DNA from: Ostrinia nubilalis
Taxonomy: Eukaryota; Arthropoda; Insecta; Lepidoptera; Crambidae
Length of the DNA: 64,000 nucleotides
Assembly (NCBI RefSeq): GCF_963855985.1
Contig: NC_087104.1
Coordinates: forward strand, 10,478,001 to 10,542,000
Direction: 5' to 3'
In this document: piece by piece, positions 1-11,668 of the stretch
How the letters are laid out: every line of letters starts with the position of its first letter
Numbering within the stretch: the first letter of the stretch is position 1
Position numbers and translations under genes: made by a program
Notes under the pieces: generated by a model
What the model was told of the DNA's origin: nothing
The model's input: the letters and a program-made list of their open reading frames with translations, nothing else
Database searches by the model: none

Positions 1-1088
1 GTGTTTCTTACTGTTTACTACAAATTTGAAATTTCTTATTTGTTCACATAGAAAACCGGAAGTAAAGTTTTAAAATCGAATTTTACAAAACTTCGGTATC
101 TTTTAAATTTTTTATTTTTATTTTAATATATACCTAGTAGTCTATAAATAACATGTGTAAAGTTGTAGAATGGAGTCTGTATTGGTTTTTGATTTAGACG
201 CAGTACAGTGCGAGCGCGCCGCAATGAGCGCCATACTGGCTATCGACATTTGGCTACTGTATAAAAATTATTTGTTCAAAAATAACTGAAACGTTAATAT
301 TGTTGCATGCATACTCTTAAACAATTATAATTTTGACTCGGCGAACTTCGTACCGTCTAACAGACAATGACTGTTGGCATTGAGATGGTGCGTATTACGT
401 CGCGGACTATCCACATCTTATTGAATAATACACTAAAAATATTATTCCTCTTTTTTAGGTAGTTGGCTAGCTACCTCCATATCAAATTTCATCAAAATCT
501 GCCCAGCCGTTCTTGACTTATAATCGTGTAACTAACACGACTTTGTTTTATGTATAAAACAAAGAACGGCTGATCACATTTTAATGATATTTGGCATAGA
601 GATAGCTGGCACCCTGGACTAACATATCCCGACTACCCAAAAAGAAGGGTAATGTTTTAAGAATATCATCCAATAAGTTGTGGGTGGTCTGCGACGTAAT
701 ACCATCTCAATGCCAACAATCATTGTTTTTAGGCGGTACAAAGTTCGCCGAGTCAAAATTATAATTGTTTAAGAGTATGCATGCAACAATATTAACGTTT
801 CAGTTATTTTCGAACAAATAATTTTTATACAGTAGCCAAATGTCGATAGCCAGTATGGCGCTCATTGCGGCGCGCTCGCACTGTACTGCGTCTAAATCAA
901 AAACCAATACAGACTCCATTCTACAACTTTACACATGTTATTTATAGACTACTAGGTATATATTAAAATAAAAATAAAAAATTTAAAAGATACCGAAGTT
1001 TTGTAAAATTCGATTTTAAAACTTTACTTCCGGTTTTCTATGTGAACAAATAAGAAATTTCAAATTTGTAGTAAACAGTAAGAAACAC
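1..1088. repeat. Large palindrome / foldback repeat, truncated by window edge
   Basis: The first bases (gtgtttcttactg) return as reverse complement ending at 1088. Each arm is roughly 540 bp and they meet at a small hairpin (ctttgtttta, tgta, taaaacaaag) at 541-564. The outer about 345 bp of the arms are nearly identical by eye, with one mismatch noticed near 270-290. The inner about 200 bp are clearly diverged and contain indels. The inner part resembles Helitron-like sequence common in Lepidoptera (atttggcatagagatagctg at 589-608). The left end cannot be placed because the arm starts at base 1. No reading frame of note lies inside. It may be a foldback element or an inverted dimer of a Helitron-like element. 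Confidence 0.85.
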
Positions 1089-2980
1089 AGTTATTTATTC
1101 TCAAAAGTCCAATAGTTAGTTTATTTTTAATCAAATGTAATAATAGCAGTAATAGCCTCTGAAAAATCTGTTCCTAAAATTTTAGCAATTTTTTGAACGC
1201 TCATAAAAAATAAACTAAGCTTCATAAAAAAATTATAATGATGCACATCCATTCAGGTCATATAGCAGTACATTTAATCCAAATATGAACAAAATCCAAA
1301 ACCTGACTTGATTTTCGCTGTCCGCTTCGCGTGAAATGCCCCATATGACTTGTAAAAAGCGAACCGCCTTTAGTCATGAACATGGCTTGGCAGCGCTTCT
1401 TCAGGCTGAAATCTAGAAAAATCCCAGCTCTAGGAGCCCGGGAATTCCCAGACAGATTTATGTAGCGTAATAAGACGCTGCATTTTCTTCCAGAGAATGT
1501 GGACTGCTTTTGTTTCGGTTAAAATTTCAGCGTAAATTCAAACATTTATTTTGTATCGTGCCGCTAGTTTAACGCGCGAGCTAACGAGTGGATTGCTTTT
1601 TGTATGGCGCATTATTCAACTTTAGCTTATAAAATTGTTAAAGGCCCAAACATAGTACGGTGAAATAAATAAGTGACAATATTGCAACTCTAGTTACTGT
1701 TAAGTTTCGAATAAGTTTATGCCATAGAGTTCTATAGTAAGTAGGTTTGAAACTATCTGGCATACAAAGATAGTTTCAAATCAGTTGTATCGTGTGTGAT
1801 TTAATATAGGAATATATGGGTATTATAAAATATTCATGATCGAAAACGACAAATCCAGTCATGTCACAAACCGCCACAGAACTCGGTGTTATTATTTTGT
1901 CATAAAAGATTTTATGTTTAATGTGACTGACTAACCTATGTGCATAATACATTGCATAATACACGATTTGTGTCTTTTTCCTTCAAAATTTACTTTTAAT
2001 AGTGTTTTAAGAAAAAATAGATTTTCTGTTCTATTACCTACCTATTTATTTATTTATCACGAGGAATGATGCTTAAATTATGAAACATGATTTAAAACTC
2101 AATATGATTTGTAAGAATACCTACTGATATTCATGCCATCAATAGAACTTTGTCTACTACACCGGAGGTATCCAGTGACAATTACAATCGCAAGGTTTGT
2201 ACAATAACTGTAACGATACCTATTGCATAATAATAAATTCGACAAACAGTAACATTCCATTGGTTTCTCGTAGTAACTAACTAGTTCAATTAGCACACAA
2301 TTCCCAGAATAAATAAGTTAGCTGAACCAAGAAGTTTGCTAGCAATACCTGGTTCTGCAATATTCTGAACAGTACCTAACTGTTTCGTAATTAGTTATAA
2401 AATTTTTTTTATTACTAACGCCATTGCTTCATTAATCATCATCAGTTTTTCTGACAATTTAGATATACTTAGATTTCAAAATAAAATACTTTTTTAGAAA
2501 GAAAAATGACAAGTTTTCCTGCCTCGAGTTCCCCCTGACGCTGCACTGTCGACAATTTTATATCTTCTCCACATATTATGTGAGAATGTGTTATGCGCTT
2601 ATGCTATACAAAAAGTTGTAGTCTTTTAAAGCGAAATACAAATATTCAGAAGTTGAACGAACCTCACAAACCAAGTGATTCGTATTGCAATTTCGATTTT
2701 GATGTTAAAAGTTTGGATTCTCCAAAATACTTAACAAAAAGCCAACACAATATTGTTTTATTCAGAAAAATCTTTTCCGGCTTCAGTATTGCGTGTAGCG
2801 GTCAAACAATTCATCAACTTTTTTTAGAATCGGCTACAAAACAATGTATTTGCATACCAGTGTTGTGCGTCAATGTTTACACTGCTAGCGATGATACAAT
2901 CCGAATCATCACAAATCTGTAAACAATGGTTTAACCACTAGAAACGGTTGCGGTAGACTCGATTTAAATAGTGGGATAAA
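1089..2980. other. AT-rich stretch without recognised gene
   Basis: Nothing gene-like is supported here. A 13-bp perfect inverted repeat (tttgaaactatct, 1746-1758, paired with 1768-1780) forms a small hairpin. An open frame of 109 codons at 2593-2922 has no recognisable motif and lies in AT-rich DNA, so it is not called as a gene. Confidence 0.5.
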
Positions 2981-2984
2981 AATA

Positions 2985-3082
2985 ATCATCATTATTTTAG
3001 CCACAGGACATCTACTGCTGAACGTAGGCTTTCCCCAATTATTTCCAGATTGGCCGGTTGATAGCGGCCATCTGGGTAAACA
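2985..3082 (-). mobile_element. RTE-type LINE 3' end, degraded
   Basis: Read on the minus strand this is the 3' end of an RTE-clade LINE with an ATG/ATT-type tail. The plus-strand text (cagg.cat.tactgctgaa.gtaggc) is a diverged form of the tails at 7223-7352 and 33863-33970, which encode a WKSLGEAYVQQWT-like C-terminus. It is strongly mutated and keeps no frame. Confidence 0.65.
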
Positions 3083-3525
3083 GAACAGCGGAATGGAATT
3101 TAGTAATTAATTAATCTTTAGAACCTGAGTAAAAGGAAAAGTCATACATTAGAATATGGATTCTTCGATACGAGTACCTTAGCTTTTCTGTGTCTACTTT
3201 ATGTTGTGTGCTAAAGAAAATATTGCTGTCCAAATAGTAATGCGCTGTTGTGAACGGATACTTTACAATGAATTGTAAAACAAGCAATATAATTTATATC
3301 CACAGTAGGCGGCAAGCAAATGTGTACAAATTAATGTGTTTGGTGGAAACAAATAATGTTTAATTAATTGTAAGAGTAAACTGAGAATGTTTCCTTACAT
3401 AATTGGTTGTCTTCTTTGTTTTGCATTAAATCTTAACTCCAATATTTGATCAACTCTTTTTTCTTTCCGTCGAAATTGGATCCAGGAATTCATTGAATAA
3501 GTCAATATTTCCGGCGAATTCAATA

Positions 3526-3660
3526 TTTCCAACGAATTCAATAAAGGGAAGGGCTGCGTTTTAATCGGGCTCGGCTCACCCTAATGGGTCCAGCAATTAA
3601 CGAGTATCGTTATTTGAATACATTTGCATCTGTCAGTTTAGACTGATGATTCCTTCTTAT
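3526..3660. other. Moderately GC-rich unique-looking block
   Basis: This block (with gggctcggctcaccctaat) stands out from its AT-rich surroundings and matches nothing else in the window. It has no open frame of note. It could be a conserved non-coding element or an old repeat, and the sequence alone cannot decide. Confidence 0.2.
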
Positions 3661-3747
3661 TCGCACTGGTTTTTGCTGTAATCAGTTATACTGAGTGACT
3701 GAAAACTGTGGTAGAACTTTGTTGTGTATACAATTTGATAAATAATA

Positions 3748-3815
3748 GGACATACATCTAGGTGGACCGACGACCTGGTGAAGGTGTGGGAGGTGCCTCT
3801 ACTTCTACTACTCGT
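3748..3815 (+). mobile_element. RTE LINE C-terminal fragment
   Basis: The short block aggtggaccgacgacctggt matches the codons for RWTDDLV that mark the C-terminus of RTE reverse transcriptases elsewhere in this window (6047-6292, 50680-50861). Only about 65 bp remain and both sides are unrelated. Confidence 0.6.
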
Positions 3816-4384
3816 ATAAAAACTATACACGATTGTGTGGACGAAACAAAACGCAAAATTCAGTAGCTCTCGTACGGAAAGTCGCTCTAAAATCGAGTAC
3901 AATAAGAGCGGTATCAATGTCACCTGATGTGTTGTGTAAAATTCGAAGTTAAACTCTTTAAAGCGCCCGTTAGCCGGTAGCGTTTCGTTGTTGAAGTTTT
4001 CGAATCGAAACCGAAAACAACAAACTACGTTTCCGATTCAAAGGGTTTTGTTGTAAAAATAAACAAATTGCTTCAAATAACACAATACCTAGACCAGAAT
4101 TAAGAAGAGTTTATACAGTGGATTGTTATGATTATTTTATTATACTTGTTATTACAAACTAGGTAGGTAATTTCTTAAGGTGTTGTGTCGTGACGTATCA
4201 GAACGGATTAGATAGTTTTGGGTTTTCGTATTTCCTGATCCATACATTTATTCGAGTCGAAACGAAATGTATTTGGACGAATTCAATTCTAGAATTGTCT
4301 TTGCCATTCGAAAACCGGATAAAGTACCTATGTCACTTTTGGGACGTTACTTCGAAGTGCAGAGCGTGTTCAATTACCGTGACG

Positions 4385-4572
4385 TTTAAAGTTAGCGCAC
4401 ACCGAGGCGGGAAGGGAGGGAAAACGATACGATAGCGATCCGATTGCAATCCGGGAGGTGTCCGCTTTCTACATGACTGATTTTATACAAACTAGAACAT
4501 ATAAAAAAAATATCGTCCCGGATCGCGACGGCTTTCCCACGCTTCCCGCCTCTGTGTGCTTTGACCTTTAAA
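4385..4572. mobile_element. MITE with about 30-bp terminal inverted repeats
   Basis: Left end tttaaagttagcgcacaccg, continuing through aggcgggaag, is answered at 4542-4572 by cttcccgcctctgtgtgctt and then tgacctttaaa. The interior is GC-rich relative to its flanks and non-coding. Length is about 188 bp. The right copy carries a small insertion near its tip, so the exact boundary and target duplication are uncertain. Confidence 0.7.
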
Positions 4573-5460
4573 ATGAGAACTCTTTCACATTAGGGCTCTC
4601 ATCTTGTACGCATTGGCATGCGAGCTTAAACGTGCAAAATACGAGCATGTTACATTTCGCGCTTCAGTAAACTTAACTTTTGAGCATCTTCTCTCGAATC
4701 GTTTGTGGCGCTATTATGCTCTTTTCGGCGAGCTGTCGCGAAGAAAAAACTATGTCAAAAATAATTAATTTACTCAACTAACCTTAATACTTATTTATCT
4801 AAAATTCAGATTAAAAAACTCAGGCGCAAGCCTGCTTATTCCCAAGAAATAAAAGCTCAGCGTCTAGGCGACATTATACCCGATCATTGATATACCTCGC
4901 ATAACGCGTGTGTGTTTGGCACAAGGCATGTAGCACGCCACGTCTCAGTGTGAACATACCTTTAGACTACAGTATTGTGAAAAGCAAGCTTTAACAACAT
5001 GGCTTTGTTATTTACAAATGTTCACGTGGCTTTATTGAAACAAATGTGAAATAAGAAAATTCTGTTTACAACTTGAAATGCAAATAAAATGTCCGACAGC
5101 GGAAACCAGATTCGCGGCGAAATTCATTGTTATTAAATTTTGGACTTTATTGCTTTCACCAGAAAGGTGTTGTAAAATGGGCTGAGAGAAATTTGTTACC
5201 ATACTTAATTCACGTACGGGTTCAGGGTTGCCAGCCCACACCGATTTGGGGCTTTTAGAACGATAGTTAAACATTATGCAAACATATATTAATGTTAACG
5301 TATTTATATCCCTAATGGGACCAGTTTAATTCGAGATTGTTTCTCTCCCGTTTTTTAGTTCTTTTCGAGAAGCCATTGGCTATTTGATATAATTTACCGA
5401 TAATTCTAATGTACAAACATAAGCATTTAGAAAAACTGTAACGATAAACTCAAAACTTAC
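4573..5460. other. No recognised gene or repeat
   Basis: AT-rich sequence with short open frames only. I see no motif, repeat border or RNA gene that I can support. Confidence 0.4.
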
Positions 5461-5463
5461 TGA

Positions 5464-5640
5464 ATAGATTCTGATTTTCGTGCAGTTTTCACCAATAGAT
5501 AGAGTGATTTATGAGGAAGATTTATTAAGGAGAAAAATATAGGATAGCTTTTATTCCGGTTTAAAGGGGGAAGCGCACAATAAAGTCTTTCTGTGATACT
5601 CGTAGACCGATATCAATACCTACTTGAGGTCTAAAACTGA
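5464..5640 (+). mobile_element. Helitron-like fragment (Lep1-type), degraded
   Basis: Contains the order typical of the intact copy at 9020-9280: a 'tttcaccaatagatag' segment, then ataggatag, tttattccggttt and ataaagtctttctgtga. Both termini are lost, so it is only a relic. Confidence 0.5.
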
Positions 5641-5672
5641 CTACAATTTATTAACTTTTTCAGCAAACTAAT

Positions 5673-5785
5673 GCTAGGTTGCACCATCTTACTTCAACAA
5701 ACGTCAAAAATCTGTCAAACTCCATTCAAAAAGTACCAGTTATCGTTATAGTTACGGTTAAAGTTAGGTGGTGCAACTCAGCCTA
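5673..5785. mobile_element. Palindromic MITE family A, copy 1
   Basis: One of eight copies in the window of a 95-125 bp element with ends ttaggctgagttgcacca and its reverse complement, and an interior with gtcaaaaatctgtcaaactc followed by accggttatcgtta. This copy starts ctaggttgcacc and ends gtgcaactcagccta. The flanking TTA/TAA suggests a TA or TTA target duplication. It is non-coding and probably mobilised by an unknown DNA transposase. Confidence 0.85.
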
Positions 5786-6046
5786 AATAACTAAATATAA
5801 ATTCGAGGAAAATTCTTTCTTATTTGAGAAAAATGGCGGGATCTGAGATGGAGACTTCACAAAAATGCTTAAACTTCTTTAATCTTAACTTCTAAACATG
5901 TGAGTGCATACTTATCTGAGTTTGCGTATGGCATGCTAATATTATCGATGGTGTAAGTCTTGAAGAATTTGAAACATGAAACATTACTATGTAATGTACA
6001 TAATAATATAGTAAACTACGAGTAACTTCACAATCGCAGAATCGCT

Positions 6047-6292
6047 AAAATCAAGTGGCAATAGGCGGGGCACATATAGCTCGTAGAGCTGATGGCCGCT
6101 GTGGCAGAAAAATTCTCTAGTGGCGACCACGAGCTGGAAGACGTAGCGTGGATGGGCCTCCCACTAGGTGGACCGACGATCTGGTGAGGAGAAAGGAGCT
6201 TGGATGCGGGCGCAGGACCGGTCTTTGTGGAAATCCTTGGGGCGGCCTTTGTCCAGCAGTGGACGTCTTTCGGTTAAAACGACGACGAGTAA
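6047..6292 (+). mobile_element. RTE-type LINE 3' end with coding remnant
   Basis: Plus-strand translation in shifted frames gives an AGHI, ARRADGR, GRKIL, WRPRAGRRS and PPTRWTDDLV order, then a tryptophan-rich WMRAQDRSLWKSLG segment, then a C-terminus just before a (ACG)n-type tail at 6280-6292. This order is the C-terminal end of RTE-clade endonuclease/reverse transcriptases in moths. In-frame stops (about 6061 and 6118) and a 2-base insertion near 6075 make it a dead fragment. The 5' part, including endonuclease and polymerase, is absent. Confidence 0.85.
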
Positions 6293-6585
6293 CTTCAGTG
6301 CTCTTGGAATTCTCACGATCTGTCACGAAAAGTTTTTTGTAAAACAACTCTCAACCGATACCGCGCTGAAATATTAGTTCAGAATAATTTTATCACCGAA
6401 GAAATTTAAGTTTATTACCTAGCCAACGATTTAGGCAATTTGTGTCAAATAACTTAAAGTACGCTTCGGCCAATAAGGTCTATAATGGCTTGATGCAGTC
6501 GGGTGCGGTTACTGGCGGTTACAGATCACTTCACTAGATAGAATCTACGTCACGATAAAGCCTGTAGTAGAGAATTGTTTTTTTC

Positions 6586-6620
6586 AAAGTCAAAGTCAAA
6601 GACAAGCCCTAATGAGCCGC
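6586..6620 (-). repeat. Short (CAAAGT)n-like tail
   Basis: Three near repeats of caaagt (tcaaagtcaaagtcaaagac) resemble the reverse complement of tails on non-LTR elements. Nothing recognisable follows, so this is only a relic of an insertion end. Confidence 0.35.
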
Positions 6621-6666
6621 TGCAGCCTATGCTGCTGGATGCATGGTGTTTACGTCTCTAACCTTA

Positions 6667-6836
6667 GAGCTAAAGCACACGATGTGTTGTGACGCCGCAC
6701 CGCAAAGTTTACGCCGTATCGCGCGACACGGTGTCGCACCGCTTGTGTGCCGGCCACAGATATTTCTATGTAAGACGACGCAGCGACACCGCTCCGGCGT
6801 CGCACCGCCACCGCAATGCATCGTGTGCTTTGGCTC
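6667..6836. mobile_element. MITE with TTA target duplication (PIF/Harbinger type)
   Basis: The terminal inverted repeat gagctaaagcacacgatg is matched at 6819-6836 by catcgtgtgctttggctc. TTA flanks both ends (6664-6666 and 6837-6839). A 3-bp TTA/TAA duplication is the known signature of the PIF/Harbinger superfamily. The 170-bp interior is GC-rich and holds short gtcgcaccg repeats. It has no transposase. Confidence 0.8.
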
Positions 6837-7222
6837 TTACTATAATGTTCAATAGAGATTCGACAAAACGCCAGTCAGTCTATAATATCCAGTTGTCTAT
6901 GTTACGGTATATTTGGGTCTGGCTCGTCGCGGAGTTTTCTTTTAATAATTCAAAGTTGACATCGTCGGGCGGGCTGAGGCAAATAAAATTGAGGGTAGCG
7001 CAAAATGGATTTACATGCTTTGAGGTTTCGCCGGTATAGGTCGCTCTAAGCTGAGAATAGCTACATTAAAATGGATGCAGCCTCTCGATCTGCGATCCGA
7101 TTTACTTTCAGCACTTCTTGCTTCTTGATAAAGGTGCATCAAGTCTGTGAAGGTATTTATGGCATGCATGTTTGCGTCAGTAACATACCTACTAAAAACA
7201 AGTAAATGTTTCTAATTTATAT

Positions 7223-7352
7223 TCATCATCATCATTTCAGCCACAGGACGTCCATTGTTGAACATAGGCCTCCCCCAATGACTTCCACATCGCACGGTTG
7301 GTAGTGGCCTGCATCCAGCGCCTTCCTGCTACCTTTATCAGGTCGTCGGTGC
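7223..7352 (-). mobile_element. RTE-type LINE 3' end
   Basis: The minus strand reads a WMQATTNRAMWKSLGEAYVQQWTSCG-type C-terminus, a stop, and a tail of ATG repeats (plus strand catcatcatcatttcagcc). It differs in tail and residues from the subfamily at 6047-6292. Only the last about 130 bp remain, which is typical of 5'-truncated LINE copies or of SINEs that borrowed this end. Confidence 0.85.
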
Positions 7353-7821
7353 ACCTTGTGCACCTTGCACAACGACGACAGTATGCAAAAAATATAACTA
7401 AGCTAAGTTATTTTCTGGGGTTGCCTCTAGAGGTTTTCTGGGGTTGCCTCTTTATCTAATAAAGATCTTGGCGTACCTACTCTATGCTAAGTGTACAACT
7501 ACCGCTGTCTGTTTTTTGTCCACAAAATATGAACAATATTATGATTTGAGTTATACGTTGTATGTCTTTGATGCATAGTTAACACCAGTCTTAAAACTCA
7601 CGTAAATTATCAATTCATCAACTCTATCTCAGTTTTCGTGAGCAAAAAGTGAGTGATCTAAAACCTGGAGCTCGGTAGCCTAGCGTTTCCAAGTGTCCGG
7701 AAAATGGCAGACTCAGATGGACTCTCTATAAGCATGTCTGGGAAAATTAGACAGTGTCCGAGCTGTTTGGATTTGTAGAGCTTTTTAGCTTCTGACAATG
7801 GGAAAGTTTAGATACTATAAT

Positions 7822-7960
7822 AATAAATAATAAAATCATTTATTTGCCAGAATACGGTTACAAATGATTATAAAAAGAGAAGTTTCCAACATATTCTATC
7901 GTACATACGATGTGCAAGTATTACAAAAAATACGGTTATGTTTTTAATATTAAAAAGTAG
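7822..7960 (-). mobile_element. Probable non-LTR 3' UTR fragment
   Basis: Begins (plus strand) with aataataaataataaaatca and tttatttgcc, the usual reverse complement of a non-LTR tail, then AT-rich unique sequence. The layout resembles the intact tail at 60109 (caaattcatttatttgcaca). Its 5' limit cannot be placed. Confidence 0.4.
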
Positions 7961-8084
7961 TATCATTATTAATTCAATGTCATGCAAATGGCAGAAAATG
8001 ATTATGAATTATTGAAATAGCTATAAAATCTGGAAGGGTTTTGTTTACATAAAAAAAGCTATTTCTTTTTGTCTCAAATCGTTG

Positions 8085-8165
8085 CCCTCTCCTCGGGAAA
8101 CCTGGAAAAGGTCGCTTCCTAGCGATAAGACCGCTTGGATTGTGCCTTCTTAACTTTTGTATAAT
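8085..8165 (+). mobile_element. Interspersed repeat with 'gcgataagaccgc' core, copy 1
   Basis: The core aaaggtcgcttcctagcgat followed by aagaccgcttggattgtgcc recurs at 47562-47640 and 58410-58470. Such a core is common in lepidopteran short retroelements. Only the core is shared between the three copies; the borders are not resolved. Confidence 0.55.
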
Positions 8166-8523
8166 TTCTTACAATTGTAATTTTTTCTTAAACGGAATCG
8201 AACTAAAATATATTTGCTCTACATATAAATATAGACCATTATTATTAAGGCTGTCCCAAATTTATCCTAAATGTCCGATTAAACTGTCCGGTTATTCAGT
8301 TTTGAAACATGGCGCCGCAGCAACCCTATGGAATATTAAGCGGCACTCTATTCATCTTGCCACGACCTAGATACCTCCGAACTCCATATAAGTGATAGGT
8401 TGGTAGATATAGTGTACTAGCGATATTAGTACTGGTCAATATCGCTTTGGTGGATTAATCGAAACTTTGACACTAATTTGCGCGCTACAGTGGTTATCGT
8501 ATCGTCGATATTGAATGAAGTGG

Positions 8524-8660
8524 CGTTATTTATTTATTTATTTATTCATTTGCATTAACATATTCAGCACATACAGGTATACATGCATTCATACATTGAC
8601 CCTGTGAGGGTGTAGCAAAGTCACAAACATTTAATACTTAGTTAACATCTAACATTAACA
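8524..8660 (-). mobile_element. Probable non-LTR 3' end with TTTA tail
   Basis: A (TTTA)n run at 8527-8550 precedes tcatttgcattaacatattc. The order of tail and then 'catttgca' resembles the 3' end of Jockey-like LINEs such as the copy starting at 60109. The 'gaccctgtgagggtgtagca' block at 8599-8618 is the most distinctive part. Element boundaries are unclear. Confidence 0.4.
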
Positions 8661-9019
8661 ATTACAAAATAATGCTTAATGGTAATAATTTTCCTTAATA
8701 TTAATATAAATTATAATATTATTTTGTTTAATTATATACTATATATTAGATATATTATTTATTAGGTATTATAGGTAGGATATTGCACTATATTACATTT
8801 TACTTTCTTAAAGATATTGACACATTCTCTTTCATTTTTTTAAGGGTTAGGTCACTCATGTAATCGTGTAATCGTGTAATGTTTCCAGAATCATCTTATG
8901 ATTTTAGCCATACGTCATAGAATTAGTTTGCGTAGTAAGTAAGTAGTTATCAGCATGGTTAACAGCTCACCGTGGCATATTATGTAATGGCAATAGAAGA
9001 GATTTCGCAACCAAAATAA

Positions 9020-9050
9020 TCCCAACTAATATTATAAATGCGAAAGTAAC

Positions 9051-9099
<49 letters not shown>

Positions 9100-9280
9100 T
9101 ACGCTTTCCCGCTTAAACCTCGCAACCGATTTTGATGAAATTTGGCATATAGATAGTTTGAGTCCCGGGAAAGAACATAGGATAGTTTTTATCCCGGTTT
9201 TTGAAACAGGGACGCGCGCGATAAAGTTTTTCTGTGACAGACAAAATTCCACGCGGGCGAAGCCGCGGGCGGAAAGCTAG
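9020..9280 (+). mobile_element. Lep1-like non-autonomous Helitron, complete
   Basis: It begins TC after a host A (9019) and ends CTAG before a host T (9281), the insertion signature reported for lepidopteran Helitron-like elements. It holds a (TCTG)n microsatellite at about 9050-9098, then cgctttcccgcttaaacctc, the gatgaaatttggcatatag block, cccgggaaagaacatagg, and a 3' end gcgaagccgcgggcggaaag. It is 261 bp and has no Rep/helicase. Its close match to the degraded copies elsewhere makes it the best reference for the family in this window. Confidence 0.9.
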
Positions 9281-10075
9281 TCTTATATATATGCTATATA
9301 CTGTATATCAGGCATTATCTTCATTGTAAACTGTACATTTGTAGAAGATGCTACAACTCTTAGCTTGACGTGCCTCTGTGTAACTGGAAATCTCAATCTA
9401 TTTGAGTGACAATAGGGATGTTTCCTGGGTAAAAAAGCAAGAGTTTTAATTAGTCGGTCAGTTAGCTTATCAAAACCTACTCAACACGTATTTTTCACTT
9501 TTTAAAACTAATGAAAATGTTAAGAGATAAAGCGTGCCAAAGTTTTAAAGAAAAGGCCCGTGACGTCAGTGAGTGCGTAAAAGTGCAGCACTTTGTGACG
9601 TCGCGCGGAACTTTAACGCACTATAACTTTGTAATAATTGTTTTATTGACAATTAAAAATATACGTGTCCAATATTTTTTTATACTAAAATTGACGGTCT
9701 TAAACATTTTTTTTAGGAAACTAGCCTATTATAACTGCAACTACTGATAAATTATCCTACTTCTTCAAAACCGCACTAATTCGCCTCTCCAAAACGTTAC
9801 TTCTCTAAAAGATAGATCTTCAACTATTTCTAAAGTAATTACCCTCTATTGTGATCCTTGAAGAATGTTGGAAACTTCACAATTCTTCAGCTAGACTGCG
9901 TCTGAGTGATAGCTAGAGGGACGTACTATTCTGTCCCGTCCCATTCTACGATATTCGTCCCATTCTGCGATATTCTTTTGTTAGTAGCCCTTAGTGGCAA
10001 GGAATGAACACATTTGTTGAAAATATCTGGTTACTGTTAGAAAATTCTCGAGAAACCTAGAAATATTGCACATCC
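9281..10075. other. No recognised gene
   Basis: AT-rich DNA. A near-repeat of gtcccattctacgatattc occurs twice at about 9935-9975. An open frame of 78 codons around 9511-9747 has no motif and is not called. Confidence 0.4.
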
Positions 10076-10079
10076 GACT

Positions 10080-10255
10080 AATATATAAACGCAATAGTAT
10101 GTGAAGTGTGAAGATAAATGGATGGATGTTTTACTGTTTCATGTTAAAATTAGGGAACGGATTTTGATTAAACTTTACAGTTTTAACGGCATGGAAACAA
10201 CATATAGGATACTTACTATAATTTTGATACAGGAACGGATTAAGCTTAGCTTCAC
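10080..10255 (+). mobile_element. Helitron-like fragment, degraded
   Basis: It starts with tccgactaatatataaacgc, a worn form of the TC start plus ctaatattataaatgcgaaa seen at 9020, and keeps 'acggattttgattaaacttt'. The CTAG end is lost. Confidence 0.5.
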
Positions 10256-10959
10256 TTCACACTAATGAAGTTTAGAAAATTAATGGTCTTCAAACAATAT
10301 AGAATATAATTATTAAACTAAGTAAGTATATCCCTATTCTTACACACCTATGTTAACAAAATAAAACTTCACCGTAAAAGCTTACGCCATTTTACTTATT
10401 AACATGGCCAGCCAACTGAAAATAATAATACGAACTATTCATCAAAATGAGAGCATTATAAGAACGTTTTAGGCTAGTTTGGATAGGTAATTAATAAAAT
10501 TGCAACGTTTTTTTCCAAACATTAAAATGATAAGACCCTAATTTATAATAATTCATTCAACCTATCATCAAGTTATAGAATACTATTACTACTAGTAATA
10601 CTCTAAGAATAACTTTGCCCTAACCAAGACAAAGGTAGTCCTTTGCGAATATCAAATCCCTCCTAAAACTACATCTTCCTTCACCCGTAATGTAAATATC
10701 TGGCATCCAGAGATAGCAACTCGCAATACCAACTTCGGATCTGCAGTTTCACTTAGTTTTTGCTATCTGGCTTAACCCTAGAATGGTTGACAGTCGAGAT
10801 CTTAGCTTTTAGAGCCGCATTCAAACTAAACGAGTGATGGGGCTTGCGCTCTAGATACAGGTAGGCTTTAGGTAGGATACTTTGACAGTAGCAAGTGTAA
10901 GTTATACTGAATATAAGCTATTATGCATTATTTTTGAGCTCAATAATTAATGTTTATTA

Positions 10960-11230
10960 TGATGATTAAATAAATAAATATTCTTGGACATTTTACACTG
11001 CGCTTCTAGTCCCAAACTAAGCAAAGCTTGTACTATGGGTACTAGACAACGGATATAAACATACTTAAATACTTTTTTTTGTAAATACATACTTAATATA
11101 CATAGAAAACACCCAGTCCAATACAAACAAATATGCTCATGCACAGAAATGTTTGTACTGTGCGGGAATCGAACCCGCTACCTCCGGAATAGTAGTCCGT
11201 TTCGAACCACTACACCAAACGGCCGACCGG
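10960..11230 (-). mobile_element. tRNA-derived SINE, full length (copy 1)
   Basis: On the minus strand the head (11228 to about 11161) carries a polymerase III A box (tggtgtagtgg) and B box (gggttcgattcc) in tRNA spacing. The body continues with ctagtacccatagtacaagc and ends in an AT-rich TTTA tail at about 10965. The same body follows a tRNA-like head at 51859-52127 and occurs headless at 47222-47425. The cloverleaf is imperfect, and the attached body argues against a functional tRNA gene. Confidence 0.85.
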
Positions 11231-11668
11231 ATTGGATTTGAGGTTTGAGGTTTTTGATTTACAGTGTAGCCAATTTATTTAATACTCTATGTCATTGCTC
11301 TATGTATTCTTCCTTACTACGAGTATACTACGGATGGACCTACTTGAATGCTAATTTATTACGTAGTCTTATACAGACCGACTTATACAGACTGACATTT
11401 CTAAATTGACACTAGAAAACAGCTCATTGGCCAGGTCACAATAGATATTGGAACGTTTATATTTTAGAAGCAAAAATTTAAAATTTATTTTGTTATCAAA
11501 CGTTAACTTATTAGTTAATGACAATAGAGGTGGACTCTTCTAAGAAATGCGATGGCACCTAGCCAAAAGGAGGATAGAGAATCTCCCCTATGAAGAAAAA
11601 ACATTAACGAAGGGTACAGTTTTTTCAAAACTGCTTAATAGTACACTGTAGTGACTATACTGTAGTAA

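Noticed and set aside
2593..2922. 109-codon open frame on the plus strand
   Set aside because: No family motif and no supporting context; a frame of this length is expected by chance in 64 kb on six frames.
9050..9098. CRISPR-like or satellite array from the TCTG run
   Set aside because: Simple microsatellite inside a Helitron-like element; no spacer structure.
11161..11228. tRNA gene on the minus strand
   Set aside because: Same reasoning: tRNA-like head attached to a SINE body, with an imperfect cloverleaf.
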